Part shown: positions 44,833 to 53,639 of the stretch, in pieces | Numbering within the stretch: position 1 is the first letter of the stretch | Layout of the letters: each line of letters starts with the position of its first letter | Assembly: GCF_013364155.1 (NCBI RefSeq) | Contig: NZ_CP054916.1 | Location: 5,577,001 to 5,641,000, forward strand | Origin: Streptomyces sp. NA02950 | Lineage (GTDB): Bacteria; Actinomycetota; Actinomycetes; Streptomycetales; Streptomycetaceae | Reading direction: 5' to 3' | DNA: 64,000 nt | Program-made: the position numbers and the translations under genes | The notes under the pieces: model-generated | The model's input: the letters and a program-made list of their open reading frames with translations, nothing else | Database searches by the model: none | What the model was told of the DNA's origin: nothing

Positions 44833-47379
44833 CTACTCGGCCTTGATGGCCGCCAGCATGTTGAGCTTCGCCGCCCGGCGGGCGGGCCACAGCGCCGCCA
44901 GCACGCCCACGAAGGCGGCCAGCGCCAGGAAGACCGCCATCCGGCCCCAGGGCAGCACCAGCTCGTACGTCGGCATCCCGTTGGAGATCATCTCCCCGGC
45001 CGCCCAGCCGAAGAACACTCCGAGGCCGAGGCCGAGCACTCCGCCGAAGAGCGAGATGACCAGCGACTCCAGCCGGACCATCCGCTTGATGCCGCGCCGG
45101 TCCAGGCCGATCGCCCGCAGCATCCCGATCTCCTGGGACCGCTCGAAGACCGACATCGCCAGGGTGTTGATGACACCCAGCACGGCGACGAGCACGGCCA
45201 TGGCCAGCAGTCCGTAGAGCATGTTCAGCATCAGGGTGAAGAACTGGGCGATCCCGTCGGAGATGTCCTTCTTGTTCTGCACCTGGATGGCCGGGTTCTC
45301 ACCGAGCGCCTTCTTCAGGGCGTCCTTGGTCTCCTCCGAGGCGCCGCCCTTGGTCTTCACCATCACCTGCATGTCGGTGACGGTGGTCATGTGCGGGGTG
45401 AGTGTCGCGGAGTCCAGCATGATGCCGTGGATCATCTCGTTGCCCGTGTAGACGCCGTGGACGGTCAGCGTGCCACGGCGGCCGTCCTCGTAGGTCACCG
45501 GGATCTTCGAGCCCAGCTTCCAGCCGCGGTCCTCGGCCGTCTTGTCGTCGACGACCGCCTTGGTTCCGGAGAGCCCGGAGAAGGAGCCCGCGGAGAAGTC
45601 CAGGCCCACCAGGTCGGTGATGGACTTCCCGTTGACCCCGGTCAGGTACTCGATGTCGCCGTCGATCCGGGAGGCGGACTGGCGCAGCGGGCTGTACGCG
45701 GTGACCTCGGGCAGCTCGCCGATGGTGCGGGCCACGTCCGGCGACAGCGGACGCTGGCCGTCGAAGCCGCCCATGCTGACGACGTAGTCGGACTTCAGCG
45801 CGTCGGTGGCCATCTTGTCGATGCCCTTCTGGACGCTGCCCGCGATCACCGTCATACCGGTGATCAGGGTGAGGCCGACCATCAGGGCCGAGGCGGTGGC
45901 GGCGGTACGGCGCGGGTTGCGCACCGCGTTCTGCCGGGCCAGCTTGCCGGGCATGCCGAACACCCGCAGCACCGGCGCGGCGGCGGCGATCAGCGGCCGG
46001 GACAGCAGCGGGGTGAGGACGAACACCCCGATCACCAGCACAGCGGCGCCCAGGCCCATGTAGCTCTTGCCGTCGGTGCCCATACCGGCACCGGCCAGCA
46101 CCAGTGCGATACCGGCCGCGGCCAGGATCGCGCCGATGGTGTTGCGGACCACCAGACCGCGGGTGGTCGGCGGGGCGTGCACGCTGTTCATCGCGGCGAC
46201 CGGCGGGATCTTCGCGGCGCGGCGGCCGGGCAGCCAGGCGGCCAGCACGGTCACCACGATGCCGACGGCCAGCGAGACCAGCACGGTGGTGGCGTCCACG
46301 ATGATCGGGCCGTCCGGGACGGTGGCTCCGGTGGAGTTGAGCAGCGAGCGCAGCCCGGCGCCGATGCCCACACCGGCCACGAGACCGGTGACGGCGGCGA
46401 CCGCGCCCACGACGGTGGCCTCGATCAGCACCGAGCGGGTGACCTGACGGCGGGTCGCGCCGACCGCGCGCATCAGGGCGAGTTCCCGGGTGCGCTGGGC
46501 GACCAGCATGGTGAAGGTGTTGGCGATGATGAAGATGCCGACGAAGAGCGCGATACCGGCGAAGACCAGCATGCCGGTCTGCATCCCGCTCATGCTCGAC
46601 TTGATGCTCTCGGCCTGCTCGTCGGCCAGCTTCCGCCCGGTCTCGGCCTCGGCCTCCTCGGGGAGGACCTTGTCGAGCGCGGACTTCAGCGCGGTCTGCG
46701 AGGTGCCCGCCGCGGCCTTCACATCGATCTCGTCGAACTGGCCGGGCTTGGCGAACAGCCGCTGCGCGGTGGGGGTGTCGAACAGCGCGAGGCTGCCGCC
46801 CGCCGCCACATTGCCGTCGTCGGTGGTGAAGACGCCGACGACCTTCTCCTTGCGGACCGGGCCGTCCACCGACACCCGGATGGTGTCGCCGACCGCGTAG
46901 TGGCCGCGCTCGGCGGACTTGGCGTCGAGCGCCACCTCGCCCGCGGCCTTGGGCGCGCGTCCGTCGGTCATCGTGTACCGCGGGTCCTTGCCGTCCTTGC
47001 CCGGGTAGTAGTTGCCGCCGAGGTTGGAGAAGCCGCTGCCGAGGAGGTCGCCGTTCTTCTTGGACAGGGCGGTGTAGCCGGAGACGGTGCCGGTCGCGGA
47101 GGCGGCGCCGGGCACCTCGGCCGCCCGGTCCAGCACCCGCTGGCCGAGCCGCGGCGCCTCGCCGGGCTTGCCGGTGTCGTCGTCGGCGCCGCTGTCGGGC
47201 GTGATGGCCACGTCGACGCCGGAGAAACCCTTCTCGGAACTCTTCTGGTAGGCGTCGGAGATGGTGTTGGTGAAGACCAGGGTGCCGGAGACGAAGGCCA
47301 CGCCGAGCAGCACGGCGAGCGTTGTCATCAGCAGCCGGGCCTTGTGCGCGAGCACATTGCGCAAGGCGGTACGGAACAT
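44833..47379 (-). CDS. ABC transporter permease of the MacB/FtsX (DUF214) type
   Basis: An 848-aa membrane protein with ten predicted helices in two FtsX-like repeats. An N-terminal anchor (NVLAHKARLLMTTLAVLLGV) is followed by a large periplasm-side domain (about 35-250). Then come membrane helices with the FtsX motif VAQRTRELALMRAVGATRRQ, a second anchor (AVRNPRRTAATASALMVGLT), a second extracellular domain (about 530-680) and the helices with FERSQEIGMLRAIGLDRRG. Such permeases act with a dedicated ATPase (gene just upstream) in export of peptides or lipoproteins or in mechanotransmission. The two genes are 71 bases apart. The substrate is unknown. Confidence 0.92.
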   Translation of the reverse strand: MFRTALRNVLAHKARLLMTTLAVLLGVAFVSGTLVFTNTISDAYQKSSEKGFSGVDVAITPDSGADDDTGKPGEAPRLGQRVLDRAAEVPGAASATGTVSGYTALSKKNGDLLGSGFSNLGGNYYPGKDGKDPRYTMTDGRAPKAAGEVALDAKSAERGHYAVGDTIRVSVDGPVRKEKVVGVFTTDDGNVAAGGSLALFDTPTAQRLFAKPGQFDEIDVKAAAGTSQTALKSALDKVLPEEAEAETGRKLADEQAESIKSSMSGMQTGMLVFAGIALFVGIFIIANTFTMLVAQRTRELALMRAVGATRRQVTRSVLIEATVVGAVAAVTGLVAGVGIGAGLRSLLNSTGATVPDGPIIVDATTVLVSLAVGIVVTVLAAWLPGRRAAKIPPVAAMNSVHAPPTTRGLVVRNTIGAILAAAGIALVLAGAGMGTDGKSYMGLGAAVLVIGVFVLTPLLSRPLIAAAAPVLRVFGMPGKLARQNAVRNPRRTAATASALMVGLTLITGMTVIAGSVQKGIDKMATDALKSDYVVSMGGFDGQRPLSPDVARTIGELPEVTAYSPLRQSASRIDGDIEYLTGVNGKSITDLVGLDFSAGSFSGLSGTKAVVDDKTAEDRGWKLGSKIPVTYEDGRRGTLTVHGVYTGNEMIHGIMLDSATLTPHMTTVTDMQVMVKTKGGASEETKDALKKALGENPAIQVQNKKDISDGIAQFFTLMLNMLYGLLAMAVLVAVLGVINTLAMSVFERSQEIGMLRAIGLDRRGIKRMVRLESLVISLFGGVLGLGLGVFFGWAAGEMISNGMPTYELVLPWGRMAVFLALAAFVGVLAALWPARRAAKLNMLAAIKAE

Positions 47380-47450
47380 GGGGTGTCAGTCCTGAGAGGG
47401 GTTCGGGAGGCTTACGGGGCGGCGGCCGGGGGGCGGGTGCCCGTCCCGCG

Positions 47451-48233
47451 TCAGCTGGTGCGGCCCTTGGCGTCGAAGCGCTTCATCCGGTCCAGGACCG
47501 CCTCGGCGGAGGGGTCGCGCAGCTCGTCGACGATCCGGCCGTCGGCGAGGAAGACCACCCGGTCGGCGTAGGAGGCGGCGACCGGGTCGTGAGTGACCAT
47601 CACCACCGTCTGGCCCAGCTCCCGGACCGAGTTGCGCAGGAAGCCCAGGACCTCGGCACCGGACCGGGAGTCCAGGTTGCCGGTGGGCTCGTCCGCGAAG
47701 ATGATGTCGGGCTGGCCGGCCAGGGCCCGGGCCACCGCCACCCGCTGCTGCTGACCGCCGGAGAGCTGGTTGGGCCGGTGCTTGAGCCGCCCGGACAGCC
47801 CGACGGTCTCCACCACCCGGTCCAGCCACGCCCGGTCGGCCTTGCGGCCCGCGATGTCCATCGGGAGGGTGATGTTCTCCAGCGCGTTCAGCGTCGGCAG
47901 CAGGTTGAACGCCTGGAAGATGAAGCCGATCTTGTCGCGGCGCAGCTGGGTGAGCTTCTTGTCCTTCAGCGCGGTCAGTTCGACCTCACCGATCCGGGTG
48001 GAGCCGCTGGAGACCGTGTCCAGACCCGCCATGCAGTGCATCAGCGTCGACTTGCCCGATCCGGAAGGCCCCATGATCGCGGTGAACTCGGCCTGCCGGA
48101 ACTCCACGGAGACGGCGTCCAGGGCGATCACCTGGGTCTCGCCTTGTCCGTAGACCTTGGAGAGGTCCGTGGCCCGGGCAGCCGCCGTGGTGGGGCGGGT
48201 GGCGGTCTCGACGCCGGGGGTGGTGGTGGTCAC
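47451..48233 (-). CDS. ABC transporter ATP-binding protein (MacB/LolD type)
   Basis: A 260-aa ATPase with Walker A MGPSGSGKSTLMH, Q-loop FIFQAFNLLPTLNALEN, ABC signature LSGGQQQRVAVARAL, Walker B DIIFADEPTGNLD and the H-loop MVTHDP. The DEPTGNLDSRSG block is typical of the MacB/LolD/FtsE group that pairs with FtsX-like permeases. It is the first gene of a two-gene operon with the permease at 44833. The start is ATG 48233. Confidence 0.94.
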   Translation of the reverse strand: MTTTTPGVETATRPTTAAARATDLSKVYGQGETQVIALDAVSVEFRQAEFTAIMGPSGSGKSTLMHCMAGLDTVSSGSTRIGEVELTALKDKKLTQLRRDKIGFIFQAFNLLPTLNALENITLPMDIAGRKADRAWLDRVVETVGLSGRLKHRPNQLSGGQQQRVAVARALAGQPDIIFADEPTGNLDSRSGAEVLGFLRNSVRELGQTVVMVTHDPVAASYADRVVFLADGRIVDELRDPSAEAVLDRMKRFDAKGRTS

Positions 48234-48674
48234 GGTGGAGGGCTCCTGTCATGCGGTACGGGACGGTCCCCGCGCCACGGGCGGACTGGTCCCGTGCTGC
48301 GGGACCGGGCGGGGTGTCCCTCCATGGTCCTTGCCGCCCGGGCGCAGGGGATCAACCCGTGCTCCGGTTTCCGCGCGCGACTCGGGTCGTAGGCGCCGCG
48401 GCCCGTGTCCTCCCTGGGTAGGAGAGGGCCCCCATACGGGGGCATCGAGATTGCGTCATTCCGCTCATCACGGCGGTGCCCGGCATATGGCCAGGTCCAG
48501 TCGCCAACGGCATCCACGGGTACCCCGCCCCGCCGCTGATGGACACTCAGTTGCCAATAAAATAAGACAACCTCGGTCCGGGGATTCGCTGTTCGGGGGC
48601 TTGTCCCCGGATAGGCTCGTGCTGCTCTCCTATGGGGAGGGCCGTGTGCGGATGGTACGGCCCAGGGAGCCGCT
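48234..48674. other. Intergenic region between the ABC ATPase gene and bldA
   Basis: A 441-bp gap with no protein-like frame. An AT-rich patch (48551-48570, CAATAAAATAAGAC) and TAGGCT (48612-48617, a -10 candidate 57 bases before the tRNA) suggest the bldA promoter lies here. No strong hairpin. Confidence 0.45.
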
Positions 48675-48757
48675 GCCCGGATGGTGGAATGCAGACACGG
48701 CGAGCTTAAACCTCGCTGCCCCTCGCGGGCGTACCGGTTCAAGTCCGGTTCCGGGCA
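48675..48757 (+). tRNA. bldA: tRNA-Leu (anticodon TAA), bldA
   Basis: An 83-base class II tRNA. The acceptor stem pairs GCCCGGA (48675-48681) with TCCGGGC (48750-48756), discriminator A at 48757. Anticodon stem GCGAG/CTCGC encloses loop CTTAAAC, giving anticodon TAA (48707-48709), which reads the codon UUA. The variable arm is long, as in all leucine tRNAs, and the T-loop GGTTCAAGTCC is intact. The sequence matches bldA of Streptomyces, the tRNA whose shortage until late growth delays translation of TTA-containing developmental and antibiotic genes. Confidence 0.97.
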
Positions 48758-48942
48758 CCTCCAGATCGCGGGACGGCACTCAGCGTGCGCGGACGGTTGC
48801 CCGCTGCTCCCGCGCCGGGCCCGCAGGGGCCTCGCGCGCGCCCGCCATGCATGAAAAGATCCTCCTTGGGCACTAGGGTGCAGTCTTTGCTTACCCATTA
48901 CCCTCGAGTCAAGGCCGCGCAGGGCGGCCATGGAGGAGTGAG

Positions 48943-49839
48943 ATGAGGAGCAGCAACCCGGTCTTCTCGCGACGGGGATTCAGCCGCAGCGGCGGCTACG
49001 CCGGCTTCGGCGGGGCGCCGCAGGCCGGGAGCCCCGCCGCAGGTCAGGGCAACCCGTACGCCGGTGGTAACCCGTACGCGCAAGGTCAGGCGCCGACGAA
49101 TCCCTACGCGGCCGGTGGCCAGCAGAATCTGACGCCCGAGCAGCTCCAGCAGATGTACGGGGCGCCTCCGGCCGCCGGTCCGCGGACCGGCGGTATGACG
49201 ATGGACGACGTCGTCATGCGCACCGGTATGACGCTGGGCACCGTCATCGTCGCCGCCGCGGCCGCCTGGATCGCCGAGCTCCCGGTGGGCGTCGGCTTCG
49301 GCGCCGCGCTGGTGGCGATGGTCCTCGGCCTCGTCCAGGCGTTCAAGCGCACCGCCTCGCCCGCGCTGATCATGGGCTACGCCCTCTTCGAGGGACTTTT
49401 CCTCGGTGTCATCAGCCAGGTCTACAACGAGCGCTGGTCCGGCATCCCGATGCAGGCCGTGCTCGGCACGATGGCCGTCTTCGTCGGTGTGCTCGTGGCG
49501 TACAAGACCCGGCTCATCCGGGTGAACGCACGCTTCCAGCGCTTTGTGCTCGCGGCGGCCATCGGGTTCGTCCTGCTGATGGCGGTCAATCTGCTCTTCG
49601 CCGCCTTCGGCGGCGGTGACGGTCTGGGCTTCCGCAGCGGTGGCCTCGGCATCGTTTTCGGCCTCATCGGCGTGGTGCTCGGCGCGGCCTTCCTGGCCAT
49701 GGACTTCAAGCAGATCGAGGACGGCGTCGCCTACGGCGCTCCGCGCGAGGAGTCCTGGCTGGCCGCGTTCGGTCTGACGCTGTCGCTGGTCTGGATCTAC
49801 CTGGAGCTGCTGCGGCTGATCTCCATCTTCCGGGACTAG
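48943..49839 (+). CDS. Bax inhibitor-1 / YccA family membrane protein
   Basis: A 298-aa protein. A Gly/Pro/Asn/Tyr-rich cytoplasmic N-terminus (about residues 1-85; repeats of NPYAxG) precedes seven predicted membrane helices (about 90-295). Family marks are MTMDDVVMRTGMTLG, GYALFEGLFLGVISQ and the C-terminal FLAMDFKQIEDGVA with the conserved Asp residues. Members form pH-sensitive calcium leak channels in other bacteria. It starts at ATG 48943 with GGAGG 6-7 bases upstream and ends before a perfect palindromic terminator. Confidence 0.93.
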   Translation: MRSSNPVFSRRGFSRSGGYAGFGGAPQAGSPAAGQGNPYAGGNPYAQGQAPTNPYAAGGQQNLTPEQLQQMYGAPPAAGPRTGGMTMDDVVMRTGMTLGTVIVAAAAAWIAELPVGVGFGAALVAMVLGLVQAFKRTASPALIMGYALFEGLFLGVISQVYNERWSGIPMQAVLGTMAVFVGVLVAYKTRLIRVNARFQRFVLAAAIGFVLLMAVNLLFAAFGGGDGLGFRSGGLGIVFGLIGVVLGAAFLAMDFKQIEDGVAYGAPREESWLAAFGLTLSLVWIYLELLRLISIFRD

Positions 49840-49877
49840 TGCCGTCATCACCGGTCACACGGCCGGTGGTGAGCGGC

Positions 49878-49915
49878 GAAGGGCCCGCGGAGGCGATCGC
49901 CTCCGCGGGCCCTTC
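49878..49915. terminator. 38-bp perfect palindrome after the BI-1 gene
   Basis: 19-base arms meeting at GA/TC, 38 bases past the stop codon. A T-rich stretch (TTCTTCTG) follows on the plus strand. Confidence 0.85.
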
Positions 49916-50003
49916 TTCTGCGGCGTAAGCCACCCCGTTGGGTCCGTCTGGTCCGTGCGGTCGGTCTGGGATACACGCCTGTGCCTCCCGGCAGGGGGCG
50001 CGG

Positions 50004-50234
50004 CTACAGCAGCTTGCGTGCCGCGCGCCTCAAGTCGTGCTCATGGATGATCGCTTTGGCATGGCCGTAGGCGAGCTTGTGCTCACCGCGCAGCCAGCTG
50101 ACCTTCTCCTCGAAGCGGAAGAACGCGGGGCCTTCGTCGACGGTGCGGAGCCAGTCGGCGACTTCGCGGCCTGTGCACTGGGGAATGCGGGAGAGTAGGT
50201 TCCGGTGAGTCTCGTCGGAGAAGATTTGGGACAT
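50004..50234 (-). CDS. DUF4287 small protein
   Basis: A 76-aa cytoplasmic protein beginning MSQIFSDETHRNLLSRIPQC. It carries the helical DUF4287 pattern GREVADWLRTVDEGPAFFRF, then EKVSWLRGEHKLAYGHAKAI and a basic end. The role is unknown; relatives are often annotated near stress or sugar genes. The start at 50234 (ATG) gives the full domain; a longer frame upstream lacks similarity. It is divergent from the next gene. Confidence 0.8.
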   Translation of the reverse strand: MSQIFSDETHRNLLSRIPQCTGREVADWLRTVDEGPAFFRFEEKVSWLRGEHKLAYGHAKAIIHEHDLRRAARKLL

Positions 50235-50356
50235 CGGCGCCTCCGGACGCGTCCATGCCGGACCCGGGTTCATCACCCGGGTGGGGTCCTTCAGCTCACC
50301 GTGCCTGAGTGTTCGGCTGTTGGCAACAGGCCGTCGGTGGCGCATACGCTTCGGCC

Positions 50357-50683
50357 GTGGATGATGTGACCCCCTTGCTCACGGCCGTCGACCGGCTCGC
50401 CGACCGGCTGCGCACCCTGCCCCAGTCCCGGTTGCGGCAGGGGGCGGCGGCGGAAGGACTGGCGCTGGCAAGGGAATTGTCACTGCGTGCCCAGCGGCTG
50501 GAGAAGCCGGGTGCACCGCCGAGGATCATGCCGGACGTGGGGATGTTCGCGGTCGCGGACCAGCTGGCGGTGGCAGGCCATGACTTGGTGCACGCGCTGG
50601 AGCGCGCGCCGGACAACGGCGCGGGGGAGCTCGCCGAGGCGGTCACGCTGGTGACGGAGACGGCCGAGCGCTGCGGGGCCTGA
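50357..50683 (+). CDS. Conserved hypothetical protein (helical, 108 aa)
   Basis: An all-helical, Ala/Leu/Arg-rich protein starting VDDVTPLLTAVDRLADRLRT. I do not recognise a family; similar short genes occur at this place in related genomes. The GTG at 50357 is preceded at 6 bases by TACGCT (50345-50350), a -10-like sequence, and there is no binding site, so the mRNA may be leaderless. Evidence for coding: good third-position GC pattern and a sensible amphipathic sequence; no catalytic motif is seen. Confidence 0.7.
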   Translation: MDDVTPLLTAVDRLADRLRTLPQSRLRQGAAAEGLALARELSLRAQRLEKPGAPPRIMPDVGMFAVADQLAVAGHDLVHALERAPDNGAGELAEAVTLVTETAERCGA

Positions 50684-50836
50684 CGGGGCCGTCGGGCGGG
50701 TCCGGACAGCGGCCGGGATACGCGGCCGGGGGGACCCGGGGATACGGCGTTGCGGCGAGGCCGGAGGGTCCGGGAGTGCGCTGGGGGATGCGGGGGTGCG
50801 CCGGGCCGGGATGCGGCGGTTACCGAGAGGCCGCGG

Positions 50837-51763
50837 TCACAGCGAGGCGATGACGCGGTCGGCGAGGACGTACACCTTCTCGGTGCCGCAGCCGAAGGTG
50901 AGCGCATAGGCGCCGGAGACGCCCGAGCCGCCGAGCAGCACCGGTGCGGTGCCCTCGCGCAGCGCGTCCGCCAGCCGCTCCGCGGTCTCGCGGTGGCCCG
51001 GCGTCATACAGATCGTGGTGCCGTCGGCGAAGACGTACACATCGAGGGTGCCGAGCGGGCCGGGGCGCACATCGGCCAGCGGAACGCGGTCGTCGGCCAG
51101 CTCGGTGAGCCGGTTCACCGTCCGGTCGTGGTCGGCCACCGGCGACGAGGGGGTGAAGTCGGGGTGCGAGGGGTGTCGGCGGCGGGCGGCCGCGAGCTCG
51201 GCGGACTCCACGGACTCGGCCTCCAGCTCCACCTCGGTACGTACCTCGGCGGCCACCTCGAGCTCCACCTCCGCCTCGGGCTCCGGGTCCCCGGCCGGGT
51301 CGAGCGGGTCGTGGCCCAGCGCGTCCAGGCCGAGCAGCGGCTCCAGCCCGGCCAGATCGGCCTGGCGGGGTACGAAGAGCTGGCTGTCCTGCGCGGAGTC
51401 GTCGCCGGGGCCGGAGACCCCGCCGAGCAGCGAGTGGGCGTCGGACGGCCCGGCGGAGTCCCTGGCCTCCTGAGCGGCCCAGAACGCCCGTGCCTCGGCC
51501 AGCTCCCGCTCCCGCTCCTCCGCGAGCGCGTCCGCCACGGCGGCGCGTATCTCGGCGGCGGGGGTGGTGCGGGCAGTGGGCACCGCGGCGGCGTCGCCCC
51601 GGCCGTCCCGGGCAGCCTGACCGGCGGCGGCGCCCGTCGCGGCGAGGTCGGCGCGCAACTCGGTGATCTGCCGGCGCACACCGCGCGCGGTGTGCAGGGC
51701 TGCGGCGCCCACGGCCGTGGCGGTGACCGCGGCCAGGAGGACGGCAAGGGTCATGGGGCTCAC
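50837..51763 (-). CDS. Hypothetical membrane-anchored protein
   Basis: A 308-aa protein. An N-terminal transmembrane helix (about residues 4-24) is followed by a helical region (about 25-100), a long acidic, Glu/Ala/Val-rich segment (about 140-190) and a compact C-terminal domain (about 215-308, FADGTTICMTPGHRETAERL). The start is GTG 51763 behind GGGAG at 8 bases; ATG 51754 is the alternative. I do not recognise the family. The layout suggests a cytoplasmic domain tethered to the membrane. Confidence 0.75.
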   Translation of the reverse strand: MSPMTLAVLLAAVTATAVGAAALHTARGVRRQITELRADLAATGAAAGQAARDGRGDAAAVPTARTTPAAEIRAAVADALAEERERELAEARAFWAAQEARDSAGPSDAHSLLGGVSGPGDDSAQDSQLFVPRQADLAGLEPLLGLDALGHDPLDPAGDPEPEAEVELEVAAEVRTEVELEAESVESAELAAARRRHPSHPDFTPSSPVADHDRTVNRLTELADDRVPLADVRPGPLGTLDVYVFADGTTICMTPGHRETAERLADALREGTAPVLLGGSGVSGAYALTFGCGTEKVYVLADRVIASL

Positions 51764-51913
51764 TGACTTAACTCCCGGTTGCTATGGATCCCCCGAATTC
51801 CTACCTCAGCTTGACGCGCGGCGCCTCTTGGCGTCAGTGCATAACATCACTAAAGGGACGGAATCCGGGGCCGGAAGGGCCAGGATGACCGTGGCTGAGC
51901 TGGGGAGACACCC

Positions 51914-51946
51914 CTCCCCCAGGACTTTTGTCACATCCTGGGGGAG
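51914..51946. terminator. Hairpin downstream of the thiolase gene
   Basis: Perfect 11-bp arms CTCCCCCAGGA/TCCTGGGGGAG with an 11-base loop, about 75 bases past the thiolase stop codon on the minus strand. Confidence 0.6.
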
Positions 51947-52020
51947 ATTCGGTCACGGCCCAGCCGCGGCCCGGCGCGGCGCCGCCGCGACACCGGGTGC
52001 GGCCGGACGCGGTGCGCGGC

Positions 52021-53241
52021 TCAGCTCAGCCGCTCGATGACCATGGCCATGCCCTGGCCGCCGCCGACGCACATGGTCTCCAGACCGAACTGCTTGTCGT
52101 GGAACTGGAGCGAGTTGATCAGCGTGCCGGTGATCCGGGCGCCGGTCATGCCGAAGGGGTGGCCGACGGCGATGGCCCCGCCGTTGACGTTCAGCCGGTC
52201 CAGGTCGATGCCCAGATCGCGGTAGGAGGGGATGACCTGCGCGGCAAACGCCTCGTTGATCTCCACAAGGTCGATGTCGCCGATGGAGAGCCCGGCGCGG
52301 CTCAGCGCCTGCTTGGACGCCTCGACCGGTCCGTAGCCCATGATCTCGGGGGAGAGTCCGGAGACGCCGGTGGACACGATCCGGGCCAGCGGGGTGATGC
52401 CCAGCTCGCGCGCCTTGGTGTCGGACATGATCACCAGCGCCGCGGCGCCGTCGTTGAGCGGACAGCAGTTGCCCGCGGTGACCAGGCCGTCGGGGCGGAA
52501 GACCGGCTTCAGGCCCTGGACGCCCTCCAGCGTGGTGCCCGCGCGCGGGCCGTCGTCGGTGGCCACCACGGTGCCGTCGGGGGTGGTCACCGGGGTGATC
52601 TCACGCTCCCAGAAGCCCTTCTTGATGGCCTCCTCGGCGAGGTTCTGGGACCGCACGCCGAACTCGTCCATCTCCTGGCGGGTGATCCCCTTGAGCCGGG
52701 CGAGGTTCTCGGCGGTCTGGCCCATCGCGATGTACGGGTCGGGCAGCAGATCGTCCTCGCGCGGGTCGTGCCAGTCGGTGCCCTCCTGCTCGGCGCGCGC
52801 GGCGGTACGGGCCTCGCTGTCCGCGAACAGCGGGTTGTGGGTGTCCGGCAACCCGTCCGAGGTGCCCTTCACCGAACGGGACACCATCTCGACGCCCGCC
52901 GAGATGAAGACGTCGCCCTCGCCCGCCTTGATGGCGTGCAGGGCCATCCGCGACGTCTGGAGCGAGGAGGAGCAGTAGCGGGTGACGGTGCAGCCGGGGA
53001 GGTGGTCCATCCCCATCTGCACGGCCACGATCCGGCCCAGGTTGTGCCCCTGCTCACCGCCCGGCAGACCACAGCCCAGCATCAGGTCGTCGATCTCGCG
53101 CGGGTCGAGCTGCGGCACCTTGGCGAGCGCGGTCTTGATGATCTCGGCGGTCAGGTCGTCCGGCCGCAGATCCTTGAGCGACCCCTTGAAGGCTCGGCCG
53201 ATGGGTGAACGGGCGGCAGAGACGATCACAGCTTCGGGCAT
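52021..53241 (-). CDS. Acetyl-CoA C-acetyltransferase (thiolase)
   Basis: A 406-aa thiolase that joins or splits acetyl-CoA units. The nucleophilic Cys is in TRYCSSSLQTSRMALHA; the second half has NEAFAA, GHPFGMTGARI with the active-site His, and CVGGGQGMAMV with the second Cys. All catalytic residues are intact, so both biosynthetic (acetoacetyl-CoA) and degradative roles are possible. The start is ATG 53241 with GGAG 6 bases upstream; GTG 53244 is just before it. It stands alone, with terminators on either side. Confidence 0.93.
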   Translation of the reverse strand: MPEAVIVSAARSPIGRAFKGSLKDLRPDDLTAEIIKTALAKVPQLDPREIDDLMLGCGLPGGEQGHNLGRIVAVQMGMDHLPGCTVTRYCSSSLQTSRMALHAIKAGEGDVFISAGVEMVSRSVKGTSDGLPDTHNPLFADSEARTAARAEQEGTDWHDPREDDLLPDPYIAMGQTAENLARLKGITRQEMDEFGVRSQNLAEEAIKKGFWEREITPVTTPDGTVVATDDGPRAGTTLEGVQGLKPVFRPDGLVTAGNCCPLNDGAAALVIMSDTKARELGITPLARIVSTGVSGLSPEIMGYGPVEASKQALSRAGLSIGDIDLVEINEAFAAQVIPSYRDLGIDLDRLNVNGGAIAVGHPFGMTGARITGTLINSLQFHDKQFGLETMCVGGGQGMAMVIERLS

Positions 53242-53588
53242 CACGGCTCCATGGGGCGGAAGGTGGCTGGACTGTGTGGGAAGTTACCTGCACGTACCTC
53301 GGCGGTCACGGGATCCGGCCTGTGACGCGGAACTCTTTTTTCCAAGCGTACGCTCAGTGGCTCGGACCTGGCTCGGACCCGATCCCGGGTGAAGTCCCTG
53401 GGCCGCCCACAAGGGGGGCGGGCGTCGCCCCCCGGGACTGGCGCTGGCGTCCGGCGTACCGCGGGCGGGCGCGCGGCTGGGCGTGCCCGGGCCCCGGGTA
53501 CGCCCGGCGTGACGCGGTCGCCGTCCGGCGGTATCGCGGCTCGGCGCGGTACTCGGGGGCCGTCCTCGGTCCTCCGGCGCGCTTCCTT
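53242..53588. other. Intergenic region between thiolase and SGNH-hydrolase genes
   Basis: About 350 bp of very GC-rich sequence without a credible gene, RNA or operator. It should contain the thiolase promoter near 53290-53360, where TTTTTT and CACGGGAT give a lower-GC patch. Confidence 0.4.
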
Positions 53589-53633
53589 CGCGGCCCGCCG
53601 GGACCGGGCGCCCCCCGGTCCCGGCGGGCCGCG
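53589..53633. terminator. Strong terminator of the SGNH-hydrolase gene
   Basis: Perfect 20-bp arms (53589-53608 and 53614-53633) with a 5-base loop, starting 6 bases after the stop codon on the minus strand. Confidence 0.85.
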
Positions 53634-53639
53634 CCCCCC

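Noticed and set aside
45391..47571. A 726-codon plus-strand frame opposite the ABC permease
   Set aside because: Antisense shadow of the permease; low-complexity Gly/His/Asp/Gln composition.
48230..48931. A minus-strand frame covering the bldA region
   Set aside because: It overlaps the tRNA and has no protein-like composition.
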